Part shown: positions 16,487 to 25,928 of the stretch, piece by piece
How positions within the stretch are numbered: position 1 is the stretch's first letter
Layout of the letters: every line of letters starts with the position of its first letter
Virus record (IMG/VR): IMGVR_UViG_3300036845_000456
Coordinates: 16,968 to 80,967 of that record
DNA length: 64,000 nt
Direction: 5' to 3' (one strand)
Source: a virus
The notes under the pieces: generated by a model
Told to the model about the DNA's origin: nothing
The model's database searches: none
What the model saw: only the letters and a program-made list of their open reading frames with translations
Made by a program: the position numbers and the translations under genes

Positions 16487-17047
16487 ATGCCGCCAGTTCC
16501 CGCAAGACGCTGGGATGTGCCGGCGCCGAGCCCGTGCCCGGACATCCGGCTTGTCCAGAATCTCTACTTTCCGAAATACTCGGTCACGCTGGATTGGCGG
16601 TTGCTGGATGACGGTCGGCTTGACGATACGCAAGCGCTCGCCACCGCACTGTGCGTCGCGCTCGGCACCGACGGGCTCGCTTCGACCGACGATCAGCTTC
16701 CTGATCCTGACTCCAGCGACCGCGAGGGTTGGTGGGGCGACTTCGATGCTGGTCCGATCTGGAACGGCTGGCCGATCGGCTCGAAGCTGTGGTTGATGCG
16801 GCGCGCGGCGATCGAAAGCCCGAACGCCTTGCGCGGGGCGACCGTCGCGCGGATCAAGCATTACATCTTCGCCTGCGTGCAGCCGTTCGTGGATAACCGT
16901 ATCGCCACGACCTACACGGTGAACGTCGTGCGCGCCGATGTGCAACGAATCGATGCTTTGATTGTCGTCTATCGCGGCAACACGCCAGCCGTCGAGTTGC
17001 GCTACGCGATTCTGTGGGACGAATTCGTCAGCACCGCCTCCCGGTAA
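16487..17047 (+). CDS. Baseplate wedge protein (Mu gp46-like)
   Basis: A protein of 186 residues with DWRLLDDGRLDDTQALATAL near residue 35 and REGWWGDFDAG...GSKLWLMRRA, the core phrases of the phage GP46 family (a gp25/gpW-like wedge). It links the hub to the outer baseplate. It starts 6 bases after the previous stop and precedes the gp47-like gene, as in Mu. Confidence 0.8.
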   Translation: MPPVPARRWDVPAPSPCPDIRLVQNLYFPKYSVTLDWRLLDDGRLDDTQALATALCVALGTDGLASTDDQLPDPDSSDREGWWGDFDAGPIWNGWPIGSKLWLMRRAAIESPNALRGATVARIKHYIFACVQPFVDNRIATTYTVNVVRADVQRIDALIVVYRGNTPAVELRYAILWDEFVSTASR

Positions 17048-17055
17048 ACAATCCC

Positions 17056-18132
17056 ATGCCCTGGTCAACGCCGACTTTGCGCCAAGTGCGCAGCCTTGTG
17101 CGCGACAACGTCAACGCCATTCTCCCAGGCGCGGACGCGGCCGTGCCGAACAGCGTTTTGCGCGTCGTGTCTGATGTGACCGGCGCGACCTGTCATCTCA
17201 CGCTGCAATATGTTGATTGGTTAGCTTTGCAGTTGCTGCCAGACACCGCCGAATCAATTTGGTTGGACCGGCACGCCAACATATGGCTGGTGAATGACGA
17301 CGGCTCGATCGGCCGTAAGGTGGCGACGCTGGCCAGTGGCATCGTCAACATGAGCGGCAATATTTGGGCCGTCATTCCAGCCGGAACATCGCTGAACGTC
17401 GGTTCAGTTTACTACGAGACAACGCAGCAAGTGACGGTGACATCAGGCTCGGCGCCTGTGCCTGTCCCGACGCGCGCGATTGATCCTGGCGCCGCTGGCA
17501 ATCTCGATCCCGGCGCGACAATGGGCGTGAATGCGGCGGTTGGCATTGATCCGACCGCGACCGTCGTGACGATGCAGGGAGGCACCGACACCGAGACGGA
17601 CGAGGAATTACGTTCGCGGGTGTTACTGCGGATTCGCGAGCCACCAATGGGTGGCGATGCGACCGACTACGTTGAATGGGCGCTCGCGGTCCCTGGCGTA
17701 ACGCGCGCATGGCCGTTCCCGCAAGAGATGGGCATCGGCACGATGACCTTGCGCTTCATGATGGACGACTTGCGCGCGGGCAATGGCGGGTTTCCATTGC
17801 CGGACGATGTCGATGCGGTCGCCGCCTACATCAACAAGGTACGGCCGGTCACCGTCAAAGACATGTTTGTCGTCTGCCCAATCCCCTATCCGGTCAACGC
17901 GCGCATCGCGTATCTGGATGCCGATAATCATGCGGTGCATGACGCCATCGTCACCAGCTTGTTGAACCAATTCCTGGTGCGCTCGAAGCCTGGGCAGACG
18001 TGGTATCGCGCGTGGCTCGATGAAGCCATCATGAGCGCGCCCGGCGTCAACGCGTATGATCTGATCGCCAGCGATGTTGCGATGCCAAGCAGCGGCTACA
18101 TGCCCGTGCTGGGCGACGTGACTTATGGATAA
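17056..18132 (+). CDS. Baseplate J-like protein (Mu gp47-like)
   Basis: A protein of 358 residues with the baseplate J pattern: LRQVRSLVRDNVNAILPGAD at the start, the WLDRHANIW... segment, NLDPGATM in the beta core, and TETDEELRSRVLLRIREPPMGG followed by DYVEWALAVPGVTRAWPFP. It is the wedge that couples sheath contraction to the hub. ATG at 17056 was chosen over an in-frame upstream start because the upstream one lies inside the preceding gene. Confidence 0.85.
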   Translation: MPWSTPTLRQVRSLVRDNVNAILPGADAAVPNSVLRVVSDVTGATCHLTLQYVDWLALQLLPDTAESIWLDRHANIWLVNDDGSIGRKVATLASGIVNMSGNIWAVIPAGTSLNVGSVYYETTQQVTVTSGSAPVPVPTRAIDPGAAGNLDPGATMGVNAAVGIDPTATVVTMQGGTDTETDEELRSRVLLRIREPPMGGDATDYVEWALAVPGVTRAWPFPQEMGIGTMTLRFMMDDLRAGNGGFPLPDDVDAVAAYINKVRPVTVKDMFVVCPIPYPVNARIAYLDADNHAVHDAIVTSLLNQFLVRSKPGQTWYRAWLDEAIMSAPGVNAYDLIASDVAMPSSGYMPVLGDVTYG

Positions 18133-18135
18133 ATC

Positions 18136-18858
18136 ATGGCCGACCAACATGTGCGGCGCAGTGGCGACGATTACGCTCAAGGCATGCTTGAGCTACTGCC
18201 GCATGGTCAGGCATGGCCGCGCTCGCCCGATAGCACGCTCGTCAACGTCGTTGAAGGACTCGCTCAATATTGGGGATTTGTCGATGGCCGGGCCGCCGAC
18301 TTGTTGGAGACTGAATCCGATCCGCGCAAAACGATCGAGCTATTGCCGGATTGGGAGCGTGCCTGGGGCCTGCCTGATCCGTGCCTGATTAATCCGCCGC
18401 GCGACCTGACCAGCCGCCACAAGGCGCTGGTCGCCAAGATAACGTTGCTGGGCTCGCAATCGCGGGCGTTCTACATCGGCGTTGCGGCGGCGCTCGGCTA
18501 TCTGATCACGATCACCGAATATTCGCCGTACATGTGCGGCGTGTCGCGCTGCGGCAATCGCAGCAAGATTTTCAATCCCGACGATCCGACGCGGATGTTC
18601 TGGCAATTGGGCAAGCCGGAAATCCGCTATTACTGGACCGTGCATGTCGCGGCGGTGAAGCTGGTCAAGTTCCGCGTGGCGTCGAGTCAGACTGGCATCA
18701 ATCGATTGCTGGAAATCTACGGGCCCTATGATCTGGAATGCATCTTGAACAGATGGAAGCCGGCGCACACCGAAATCGTGTGGGACTTCTCGCCGTTGTG
18801 GGCGCTGGACTATACGAATCCATTCAATACGCAGTATCTGCCGATGGGGATACCCTAA
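18136..18858 (+). CDS. Tail protein of the Mu gp48 / YmfQ (DUF2313) family
   Basis: A protein of 240 residues: YAQGMLELLPHGQAWPR at the start, followed by ETESDPRKTIELLPDWERAWGLPDPC, both hallmarks of YmfQ/DUF2313. It sits after the J-like wedge, as in Mu, and is thought to bridge the baseplate to the tail fibres. Four cysteines in the middle (near residues 134-142) could bind metal. Confidence 0.8.
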   Translation: MADQHVRRSGDDYAQGMLELLPHGQAWPRSPDSTLVNVVEGLAQYWGFVDGRAADLLETESDPRKTIELLPDWERAWGLPDPCLINPPRDLTSRHKALVAKITLLGSQSRAFYIGVAAALGYLITITEYSPYMCGVSRCGNRSKIFNPDDPTRMFWQLGKPEIRYYWTVHVAAVKLVKFRVASSQTGINRLLEIYGPYDLECILNRWKPAHTEIVWDFSPLWALDYTNPFNTQYLPMGIP

Positions 18859-19548
18859 ATGGCCGACAACAAACAAATCAAGGACGGGCTGGGCAATCTG
18901 TTCTATCTGCGCAGCCGCGACGTGTCAGCCGGCCAGGATGGCACCTTGCAGCGGTCGCTGTTCTTGGCCACGCCGTATGCGCTCGACTACAAGCCGGGCG
19001 GCATCTTTCAGCGCTGCGATACGAGCGGGGCGTTCCTGTCCGGCCTGGGCAGCTTGAGCCCGGTCTATTCGTTCCAGTGGACGGCCACGACCTTGGTCGC
19101 CGCGATCACGCGCCTGCGCTTCCAGGTTTGGTCGGGGGGCACGGCCTTCGCATCAACGGCGATCGGCACTTTCAATATGATCACAGCGCGAGGGTTTACG
19201 AGTCCTGATTCCGGCGGCACGGAAGATTACTTTGGCGACGGCAGCAATCGGCTGCGGGCGGATATGACGAATGCCGTGGCGGCGATCATGATCGCCAACA
19301 ATTCTGCGCTCACGCCCGGCACGCGCACCTTGGATTCGGCGCCGCTCGACCAACGCAGCTTCATGATCCCGACCACGGCCAACACGATGTTCAGCCCGGC
19401 GCCGATAACTCTGTTTGAGAAGTTGAACGGGGAGCATCCGTTGATCCTTCAGGCCAACGAGGGGTTCGTCGTCAGAGCGCAAGTTCCTGGCAGCGGGTCA
19501 TGGAGCTTCGCCATTACGCTCGAATGGGCGGGCATCCCGAATTACTGA
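18859..19548 (+). CDS. Conserved beta-rich structural protein, likely fibre or decoration
   Basis: A protein of 229 residues directly abutting the previous stop. It has alternating Ser/Thr/Gly beta segments, with FQVWSGGTAFASTAIGTF and later ANEGFVVRAQVPGSGSWSF. This type is frequent near tail-fibre genes in tailed phages of alphaproteobacteria. No enzymatic motif is visible. It may be a short tail fibre subunit or a capsid decoration protein. Confidence 0.55.
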   Translation: MADNKQIKDGLGNLFYLRSRDVSAGQDGTLQRSLFLATPYALDYKPGGIFQRCDTSGAFLSGLGSLSPVYSFQWTATTLVAAITRLRFQVWSGGTAFASTAIGTFNMITARGFTSPDSGGTEDYFGDGSNRLRADMTNAVAAIMIANNSALTPGTRTLDSAPLDQRSFMIPTTANTMFSPAPITLFEKLNGEHPLILQANEGFVVRAQVPGSGSWSFAITLEWAGIPNY

Positions 19549-19561
19549 GGGGAGATAACCA

Positions 19562-20869
19562 GTGCTCTACAATCAACCTTTTGATCAGCCTGCCAATCCC
19601 AATGCGCCATACGTCGATGGCGATCCCGACGCCGGGATCGAAGGCTCGATCGTGCCCGCAGGCGGTGTTGAGTTTGATCAACGCGAAGTGGTTGAAGTCA
19701 TCAACGCGGCTTACACGCGCCATTACAGCGACTTCAGCAACACGGCGTGTGCGGCGCCGAGCAACGGCGACCTGACACAGCTACGCAAAGCGATCGAAGG
19801 CTTCATCCGTACTACGCCGATTCCGCAATGGTACATCGACAACGTGGTGAACTATCAGGTGCACGGCACGGGCGCCAAGTATTTTGACTTGAACGTCGCG
19901 TTCGAGGACTTATCCAAGTTTATCATCACGCACAACGGGTTCGTAACGTTGGCATGCGCGGCCGGCAAGTGGACCTATGGTGCGGTCGGAGTGTCGCTCG
20001 ACCATCCGAACGGCAATCGCATCACTGTCGCGGGCGCCGCCATGTTGTCGCTGCCAGTGTCCACCGACTTCACTGTGACCGGCTATGACGCCACGTCGCG
20101 AGCGAATGATCGCAACAATAACCTCACCAGATTGCGGACGCGCTTCGCCACCGAATTCGATTTTAGTTCGGGGCAGGGTGTTTACGCCTCGTGCGTCGGC
20201 ATGGCGTTCAAAAACATCTTGATCGTTGGGGACCGCTCCGCGAAGGGCGGGTTTGGTGTGCTGCAAGGGCAACTGAACGTGGCCAATGTGTCGGTGTGGG
20301 GAGGCTATGTTGGCGTCGGCGGCGGTTTGTTGTCGCTCACGGATGGCAGCTTTTTCTCCGGGACTGGCAGCACTGGCCACGGCATCGGCCTCGCCAGCGG
20401 CGGCAACATGTGGCACGGCGTAAATACTCAGGTTTGGACCACGTCCAACGACAACAACGGAGTCGGGGCTGGCTTTGACTGCGGCGCCAATGGTTACGCG
20501 CAGTTCTTCGCCGAAGGCAATGCTTGGTCCGGGTTGATGTGCAGCATCATCGGTCAGTATCAGGTGGGGTCAAACTCGAAGTTCAGCTATAATGCGCAGC
20601 AAGGCGTGTTTTTAGATCAGGGCAGCTTCTACGCCGACAATTCTACGGGGGCCGCACAGTTCGTGAACAACGGTGGCCCGGCTGGCCTGTACGTGACAGT
20701 TCAATCGTCAGCCCAATGCCCCGGTGCGCAGTTCTCAGGCAATGGCGGTCCCAGTGTAACAGCGGGTTATGGCAGCATCATTAATGCGCCGGGGGCAGCG
20801 GGTGTCATTGGTACTTGCTCACCAGCGGCGAATGTGCTGAGCGCCGACGGGTCATACATCTTGGTATGA
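19562..20869 (+). CDS. Putative tail fibre / tailspike with beta-helix-like region
   Basis: A protein of 435 residues starting at GTG after a GGGGAGAT ribosome site. Residues 1-110 are an anchor-like domain. The rest is Gly/Asn/Ser-rich with many short strands and turns (for example GGNMWHGVNTQVWTTSNDNN), as in right-handed beta helices of pectate-lyase-like tailspikes. It could recognise or cut host surface polysaccharide. No catalytic carboxylates can be assigned by eye. Confidence 0.6.
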   Translation: MLYNQPFDQPANPNAPYVDGDPDAGIEGSIVPAGGVEFDQREVVEVINAAYTRHYSDFSNTACAAPSNGDLTQLRKAIEGFIRTTPIPQWYIDNVVNYQVHGTGAKYFDLNVAFEDLSKFIITHNGFVTLACAAGKWTYGAVGVSLDHPNGNRITVAGAAMLSLPVSTDFTVTGYDATSRANDRNNNLTRLRTRFATEFDFSSGQGVYASCVGMAFKNILIVGDRSAKGGFGVLQGQLNVANVSVWGGYVGVGGGLLSLTDGSFFSGTGSTGHGIGLASGGNMWHGVNTQVWTTSNDNNGVGAGFDCGANGYAQFFAEGNAWSGLMCSIIGQYQVGSNSKFSYNAQQGVFLDQGSFYADNSTGAAQFVNNGGPAGLYVTVQSSAQCPGAQFSGNGGPSVTAGYGSIINAPGAAGVIGTCSPAANVLSADGSYILV

Positions 20870-20879
20870 GGATCAACAA

Positions 20880-21473
20880 ATGCTTTTGCTTTATTGCAAC
20901 ATAGCGAATGCGGCGATCGTCGCCATCCACGACGATGCGCAAGCCCCCGTTCCGATGTCGGCCTACGGCGCCGCAGGCACCATCCGCATTGTTCCTTGGG
21001 CCGGGTTACGCGGCGATTTGCAAAAGTTAGGAACGCCGCCGCCTGTTTCCAGTGATCCAACCGCGCAAATACCCGACACGCGCCCTTATGCGCAGCCGAC
21101 CGAAACGCCGGCCATCCTGAAAGCCTATGCGGCGCAAGTCCGTTATAATTTGTCCGTGCAAGGCGTTTCGTTCACGCCGTCGGGCGGCGGCCAAATTACG
21201 GTCAATAGCGACCGAGAGAGTCAATCGTTGCTCAACAATCTGGCCTCACACGCGGCCACCCTGGCGCCCACCGCTTCGGTGGATTTCACACAAAACAACA
21301 TGGCCTACACCATCACGGCGCAAGACGCGATCAACATGTTCAACGCGGTCATGGCGCAAGTGCAGACCGTGCGCAACATCGAGGCCACCTGCATTGCGGA
21401 TCAGAATGCGACGACGCCGAGCATGCGCGTGTATGCCGACATCGACAACGCCTTCGCTGGCGCAAAGCGATAA
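20880..21473 (+). CDS. DUF4376-like tail fibre-associated protein
   Basis: A protein of 197 residues. The C-terminal 110 residues read as a DUF4376 domain, with AYAAQVRYNLSVQG, then TDRE-like NSDRESQSLL, then YTITAQDAINMFNAVMAQV. Such domains occur in tail fibre or fibre-assembly proteins. The N-terminus begins with a hydrophobic stretch but is not a clear signal peptide. It follows the spike gene closely. Confidence 0.6.
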   Translation: MLLLYCNIANAAIVAIHDDAQAPVPMSAYGAAGTIRIVPWAGLRGDLQKLGTPPPVSSDPTAQIPDTRPYAQPTETPAILKAYAAQVRYNLSVQGVSFTPSGGGQITVNSDRESQSLLNNLASHAATLAPTASVDFTQNNMAYTITAQDAINMFNAVMAQVQTVRNIEATCIADQNATTPSMRVYADIDNAFAGAKR

Positions 21474-21485
21474 TGAGAGGCCGCC

Positions 21486-21869
21486 ATGGCCGGTCCGACC
21501 TATTACGAAGCCACCGTCAACATCGCGATGAACGAGGACTGGGTGGTCCCGTTCGTCTACGGCACGTTTGCGCCGGACGGCATAACCGTGGTGCCGTTTG
21601 ATCTGACGGGCAGCACATTGAAGATGGAAATTCGGGTGCAGGAAGCCGACAACGAAGCAATCGTCTCGGTGAACTCGCCCGACAACGGCATCGAATTCTA
21701 CAACAACGATCCGACGACCGGCGAATTCTTCATCGCCATCACGCGCGACAAGCTCTGGCGCCTCTACCCGGGCAATTTCTTTATCGATTGCGTGCGCTTG
21801 ACGCCGAGCGGCTATCAGGAACGGCTCTGGGAAGGCACGGCGACTGTGGTGCAGGGGACGACACGATGA
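21486..21869 (+). CDS. Small tail-region protein of unknown function
   Basis: A protein of 127 residues with an apparent immunoglobulin-like beta pattern ([11 protein letters not shown], then [11 protein letters not shown], then [24 protein letters not shown]). It resembles short baseplate upper-protein-like domains that attach fibres, but the likeness is weak. The next gene overlaps its stop by 4 bases. Confidence 0.5.
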   Translation: MAGPTYYEATVNIAMNEDWVVPFVYGTFAPDGITVVPFDLTGSTLKMEIRVQEADNEAIVSVNSPDNGIEFYNNDPTTGEFFIAITRDKLWRLYPGNFFIDCVRLTPSGYQERLWEGTATVVQGTTR

Positions 21870-23200
21870 CCGAACGATTTGGCCTCGGCAGTTCCGCAGC
21901 CTCGCGCATCAGCCTGTCGGCCAACGTGCAGCCGTTCCCGGGTGGGCCGAGCTTGATCGTGCCGCCGATCGGACCGCCGGGAAACACCGGGCCGGTTGGC
22001 CCTCCCGGCCCTCCTGGCGGTCCTGGCCCACAAGGCCCGCAAGGCGCCATTGGTCCTGTCGGCAGCATCGGGCCACAGGGTCCGGTCGGTCCGCAAGGTC
22101 CCGGCGGCTCGCTTGGCTACGGCGGCACATCAACAACATCGCTGACGATCGCGACCGGGCCGCAGACGCTGACGACAACCACCAATCTCGCGTATCTGCC
22201 GGGGATGCGCGTTCGCATTGTCAGCAACGGCACGCCGACAGCGTGGATGGAGGGCCAGTGCACGAGCTACAGCCCGAGCGGGACGGCGTTAGCGTTCAAT
22301 TGCGACTTGACCAGTGGCAGTGGCGCCTATGCGGACTGGAATGTCGGACTCGGCGGGCAGCAAGGTCAAGTTGGCCCTACGGGGGCACAAGGCGCGCAGG
22401 GGCCATCGGGCGATATTCACGCGCCTCTAGGCGGGCGCCTGATGTTTGTCAGCGGGACGCAGTTGAGCTATTTGCCGTTCAATGGCGATTGCATCAAAAT
22501 CAACGGGATAATCTATCAAATTCCGACGACCGGCATCGTCGGACTAAGCAACACGAATTGCATCATCGATGGCGCCCCCGGTAAGAATCTGACTGCCGCC
22601 CTCAACTATTACGTCTATGTGTTCAATAACAATGGAACGTTGACGGCGGATTTCAGCACGACCGGCTACATCATTAGCCAAAACGCAGGCAACGTCGGCG
22701 TGGCGATCAAGAATGGTGATAATACCCGTAGTTTGATTGGGCTGATCTATGCTGCCACTGGCGGTGTCTTCTATGACAGTTCTCAGTATCGCTACGTGCG
22801 AAGCTGGTTCAATCGACGGCGCATCCATGTTGCTAGTGGTGCAGGGAACTGGGGTCCAGCCGGGTCTACAAATTGGGCGCAGACTGGGCAAGCGGTATGG
22901 GTTGTCATGTTTCCAGAAGACGTTTTGAATCTGACCTATGGCAATATAATTTACACGAACAATCCTCTGTCAACCGTATTACTCGCGCTTGGCATCGACA
23001 CACAGGGAATGTTTGGATTCGGCAACACGTATGCAGGCGTGACTTGCGAGGAAGCAGGTAGTTACTATTCAGCAACTTGTTCTTTGTCCGTATCTGGTCT
23101 TAGTGCTGGGGTGCATGGGATAATCGGTTATTATCAAGTAACAAGCGCCGGTGCTTCGGCGGCCGGTTCACAGAATAGCATCACAGGGACGCTGACCTGA
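21866..23200 (+). CDS. Tail fibre protein with collagen-like repeat
   Basis: A protein of 444 residues. Residues about 36-81 consist of Gly-X-Y triplets ([17 protein letters not shown] and on), which form a collagen-like trimeric stalk. A second short G-X-Y run lies near residue 165 ([14 protein letters not shown]). The C-terminal half is beta-rich and may be the receptor-binding head. Start ATG at 21866 overlaps the previous stop (ATGA). The downstream gene starts at the last base of its stop. Confidence 0.7.
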   Translation: MTERFGLGSSAASRISLSANVQPFPGGPSLIVPPIGPPGNTGPVGPPGPPGGPGPQGPQGAIGPVGSIGPQGPVGPQGPGGSLGYGGTSTTSLTIATGPQTLTTTTNLAYLPGMRVRIVSNGTPTAWMEGQCTSYSPSGTALAFNCDLTSGSGAYADWNVGLGGQQGQVGPTGAQGAQGPSGDIHAPLGGRLMFVSGTQLSYLPFNGDCIKINGIIYQIPTTGIVGLSNTNCIIDGAPGKNLTAALNYYVYVFNNNGTLTADFSTTGYIISQNAGNVGVAIKNGDNTRSLIGLIYAATGGVFYDSSQYRYVRSWFNRRRIHVASGAGNWGPAGSTNWAQTGQAVWVVMFPEDVLNLTYGNIIYTNNPLSTVLLALGIDTQGMFGFGNTYAGVTCEEAGSYYSATCSLSVSGLSAGVHGIIGYYQVTSAGASAAGSQNSITGTLT

Positions 23201-23568
23201 TGTTTGATCTCGAACCAGAGTACGTCGAGGGCCTGAACATCATCGCGTGGTGGCACGGCGTGACCGTGGGCGACGTCATCCTACGCATCGCCACGCATCA
23301 GCCGCGCGGCATGCGCCCCGAGCTAATCGAGAAGGCGAAAGGCCATCCCGTGTTGGCCGAGCTTGGCGTTGAGCGGCATATTCAGAAATGTCAGCAAGAG
23401 CCGGTCGATCTCAGCATCGCGATCCGCTGGTTCGTGCACGATTTCTTCGTCAAGAAAACATGGCTGCGCGAGAAGCACGCACAGCAGGGTGCTTATAACC
23501 GCGCCGCTCGCCATGCCGCCGCGCCGCCGAAGATGCACGTCGTGCGGCGGCCGGCCATCATGCGATGA
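23200..23568 (+). CDS. Protein of unknown function in the fibre-lysis block
   Basis: A protein of 122 residues that begins at the TGATG junction with the fibre gene. It is helical and becomes strongly basic at the end (RAARHAAAPPK...VVRRP). A Trp-rich N-terminus (IIAWWHGVTVGDVI) is visible. No family is recognised. Its position suggests late expression with the tail genes. Confidence 0.5.
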   Translation: MFDLEPEYVEGLNIIAWWHGVTVGDVILRIATHQPRGMRPELIEKAKGHPVLAELGVERHIQKCQQEPVDLSIAIRWFVHDFFVKKTWLREKHAQQGAYNRAARHAAAPPKMHVVRRPAIMR

Positions 23569-23586
23569 ACGCGATGGAATGCGGCG

Positions 23587-23811
23587 ATGAATATCGTGAC
23601 GTTGATCGCCGTTCAGTTGATCACGCTCACCGGGCCGGACGGTCAGGTGATCGAGCTTAATCCGCTGACCGTGTCCACCGTTCGCACCGTGCGCGGAAGC
23701 GACCACTTCGTTACAGGAACGCACTGCATTATATTCACGACGGACGGCAAGAACGTCAACGTCAATGAGACGTGCCAAAAGGTTCACGAACTGTTGGAGC
23801 AGGCAAAATGA
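23587..23811 (+). CDS. Small conserved phage protein
   Basis: A protein of 74 residues with a short hydrophobic start and the phrase VIELNPLTVSTVRTVRG...HCIIFTTDGKNVNVNETC. Small proteins of this kind lie before endolysins in many alphaproteobacterial phages. Two conserved cysteines are present. Function is unknown. It overlaps the endolysin start by 4 bases. Confidence 0.55.
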   Translation: MNIVTLIAVQLITLTGPDGQVIELNPLTVSTVRTVRGSDHFVTGTHCIIFTTDGKNVNVNETCQKVHELLEQAK

Positions 23812-25094
23812 CCAGGATCGTCGTATCAAGCGGCCATGGCACAAAAATCCGGGGCGCCGCAGGTTCCCCTCGGCCGCCGCAACATGATGAAGTCGATCAA
23901 GCAATCAAAATGATGAACGCCGTTGCGGCTAAGCTGAAGGCCGCAGGTGTCGAAGTCGTCACCTATACCGACACGGTATCAACAAGTCAGAGCGAAAATC
24001 TGGATCGTATTGTTGATTTCCACAATGCGCAGACCCGCGATTTGGATGTGTCGATCCATCTTAACGCCTTCGATCATTCTGCCCATGGTGTAGAAGTTCT
24101 CTACGTGACCCAGTCGAGCCTTGCGTCGAAAGTTTCGGCCGCAATTGCTGAAGCTGGCGGCTTCACAAATCGAGGCGCCAAGAAACGAACCGATCTCGCA
24201 TTCCTGAATGGCACGGAGGAACCGGCGATCCTGCTTGAGTGCTGGTTCTGCGACCATACTGGCGATTGCCAATCGGCCGATGCCAAGCACGACGCCATTG
24301 CGGAGGCCATCGCCGAAAGCATGAGCGGCTATGACGTGCCAGACGAAGAACAGCCGTCCGAGCCGCCAACAGATTTGCCGCCGCAACCGCTGCCCGAACC
24401 GCCGACGGAAGCGAACCGCGTTGACATCGTCGGCTGGACTGAGGGCGACGTCGCGGTGGTGATCAACGGCACGCTGATCAACGGCAACGCGCGCTGTCGC
24501 AACATCGTCCGCATCCGCGCCACGATGACCGGCGACGTTGTTGTCAGTCTCAACGGCGAGGAATTCCACAACAAGCCGCCAGCGCCGGGTGAACCGGACG
24601 GGCCGACCGAGCCCGAGCCCGGCGAGGGCATTCCCGAGAATCAGAAGAACATCACCGCGACGGTTTTCGGTGGCGAGGCGGACAACGAATACTCGGCCTA
24701 TGGGCCCTACGATTCTCAGGGGCGCGGGCCGTATCTCAACGACACTGATCTTTATGTCAGCTTGCCGGTCAACGTGACCGACGCGGCCATGCGTGAGCGC
24801 GGCGTGCGCGTGTTCAGTGCCGACAATGAATTGAGCGCAGTCGGGCCGATCATGGACAAGGGACCGTGGGTGGTGAATGACGACGACTATGTGTTTGGTG
24901 ATCAACGACCGATTGCCGAGACTTGCTATAAGAACAAACAGCCGTTGCCATCAGGGAGCGGGAACAACGCAGGCAAGGTGCCCACGAATGACGCCGGCAT
25001 CGATCTGTCGCCCGCCATGGCCGACATGCTCAACATCGAGGGCAAGGGCAAGGTGTCGTGGATGTTCGTCAGTGAGGACGAAGACGTCGCATGA
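23808..25094 (+). CDS. Endolysin: zinc N-acetylmuramoyl-L-alanine amidase (Amidase_3)
   Basis: A protein of 428 residues. The N-terminal 180 residues have the Amidase_3 zinc site: SSGHG (His10), Glu28, SIHLNAF (His84) and the catalytic ILLECWFCDH (Glu144). It would cut the bond between muramic acid and the peptide stem. A Pro/Glu-rich linker (about 185-220 and 260-285) joins to a C-terminal part with YSAYGPYDSQGRGP, likely a cell-wall-binding or extra domain of unknown type. The lack of a signal peptide fits holin-dependent release. The next genes overlap in a coupled cassette. Confidence 0.82.
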   Translation: MTRIVVSSGHGTKIRGAAGSPRPPQHDEVDQAIKMMNAVAAKLKAAGVEVVTYTDTVSTSQSENLDRIVDFHNAQTRDLDVSIHLNAFDHSAHGVEVLYVTQSSLASKVSAAIAEAGGFTNRGAKKRTDLAFLNGTEEPAILLECWFCDHTGDCQSADAKHDAIAEAIAESMSGYDVPDEEQPSEPPTDLPPQPLPEPPTEANRVDIVGWTEGDVAVVINGTLINGNARCRNIVRIRATMTGDVVVSLNGEEFHNKPPAPGEPDGPTEPEPGEGIPENQKNITATVFGGEADNEYSAYGPYDSQGRGPYLNDTDLYVSLPVNVTDAAMRERGVRVFSADNELSAVGPIMDKGPWVVNDDDYVFGDQRPIAETCYKNKQPLPSGSGNNAGKVPTNDAGIDLSPAMADMLNIEGKGKVSWMFVSEDEDVA

Positions 25095-25276
25095 CCCGCG
25101 TCGGCAAGAAAGTCGCGGTCAGTGTCGTGTTCGACATCGTCAAGATCGAAGTAATCTGCGGCGATGACTATGAGGCGCAAGTTCTCTACGACGATATCTG
25201 CGACAGAATGAAAGCCGGCGAAGGCATCACACTGGCGCTATCACAGAATAGGAGCGTTTCGGAGGGCAAACCATGA
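25091..25276 (+). CDS. Small protein in the lysis cassette
   Basis: A protein of 61 residues overlapping both the endolysin stop and the following membrane protein start by 4 bases. Alpha/beta, with VFDIVKIEVICGDDYEAQV. No membrane segment. Not recognised. It could be a lysis accessory protein. Confidence 0.5.
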   Translation: MTRVGKKVAVSVVFDIVKIEVICGDDYEAQVLYDDICDRMKAGEGITLALSQNRSVSEGKP

Positions 25277-25494
25277 GTATCGCTGGAATTCTGATCGGTG
25301 TTCTCAACTGCGTGCTGGTCGCGGCCATCTTGGTGTTGGTCGGTGCAATCGTCGTGTGGGTGGCATCGTTGTTTCAGTGGCCGATCCCCTGGAACATTCA
25401 GCGCATCTATTTGCTGATCGTGTTGCTGGTGTTCATTATCTGCGTGATCTCGTTACTCGTGGGGGCACCTATGGTGCATATCTTTCACTACTAG
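25273..25494 (+). CDS. Putative holin (two-transmembrane protein)
   Basis: A protein of 73 residues with two long hydrophobic helices (about residues 5-33, containing ILVLVGAIVVWVASL, and 43-66, containing IYLLIVLLVFIICVISLL) joined by a short PIPWNIQR turn. Size, topology and position right after the endolysin fit a class II holin, which would make holes in the inner membrane and release the amidase. No sequence family is certain. Confidence 0.6.
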   Translation: MSIAGILIGVLNCVLVAAILVLVGAIVVWVASLFQWPIPWNIQRIYLLIVLLVFIICVISLLVGAPMVHIFHY

Positions 25495-25589
25495 CGATCA
25501 GCCTGATTTCTATCCCGACTTGCCGCTACCGGCCGACGTGCCGCCGATCTGCACGCACTGCTAACCCGTTTCCTCCCGGACTTGCCCTG

Positions 25590-25624
25590 CCCTGGCCGCA
25601 CCGCTGGGGTGGGGTTTTTTTTGA
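25590..25624 (+). terminator. Possible terminator at the end of the late operon
   Basis: A GC-rich imperfect stem around CCGCACCGCTGGGGTGGGG is followed by eight T bases at 25615-25622. It lies between the last plus-strand gene and the first minus-strand gene. The T run is clear. The stem is poor, so the call is tentative. Confidence 0.4.
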
Positions 25625-25804
25625 TCAAACGGGCGGTTTGTTTTTCAGACGCTCGCGGAATTCTGCGTCCGTCTCTCGCCGATAGCCGTCTGGAATCGGT
25701 GTCGAGAATAACAATACCGGCGGCGGCGCCTCGCCGGGCTGCAACTTGATCAGCCGGCGAATTTCCATGGGCTCAGCCATCCAATCAAAAATATCGCGTG
25801 GCAT
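25625..25804 (-). CDS. Small protein of unknown function
   Basis: A protein of 59 residues. The internal ATG at 25804 was chosen because ACGAAAGGAAC precedes it at proper spacing. Longer upstream reading lacks support and would run through a terminator. The phrase PRDIFDWMAEPMEIRRLI is acidic and helical, and the end (RETDAEFRERLKNKPPV) is charged. It is the last gene of the minus-strand operon. Confidence 0.55.
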   Translation of the reverse strand: MPRDIFDWMAEPMEIRRLIKLQPGEAPPPVLLFSTPIPDGYRRETDAEFRERLKNKPPV

Positions 25805-25882
25805 TGTCTTGTTCCTTTCGTATGCTCTGCACTGAGGCACAGCGGGTTCTGACGCCCTTGTGTCTCCGGTTGTTCGGAAACT

Positions 25883-25928
25883 AAAAAAGGCCGCTCGATG
25901 GATCAAACCATCAGCGGCCTATTTTTTT
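25883..25928. terminator. Bidirectional rho-independent terminator
   Basis: AGGCCGCT pairs with AGCGGCCT and the inner GATGG pairs with CCATC. The stem is flanked by six A bases on the left and seven T bases on the right, so it can stop transcription in both directions. On the minus strand it directly follows the stop of the helix-turn-helix gene at 25927. Confidence 0.85.

Noticed and set aside
25451-25564. Possible Rz1-like spanin after the holin
   Set aside because: The frame ending in PADVPPICTHC has no start codon and no lipobox; I can not support it as a gene.
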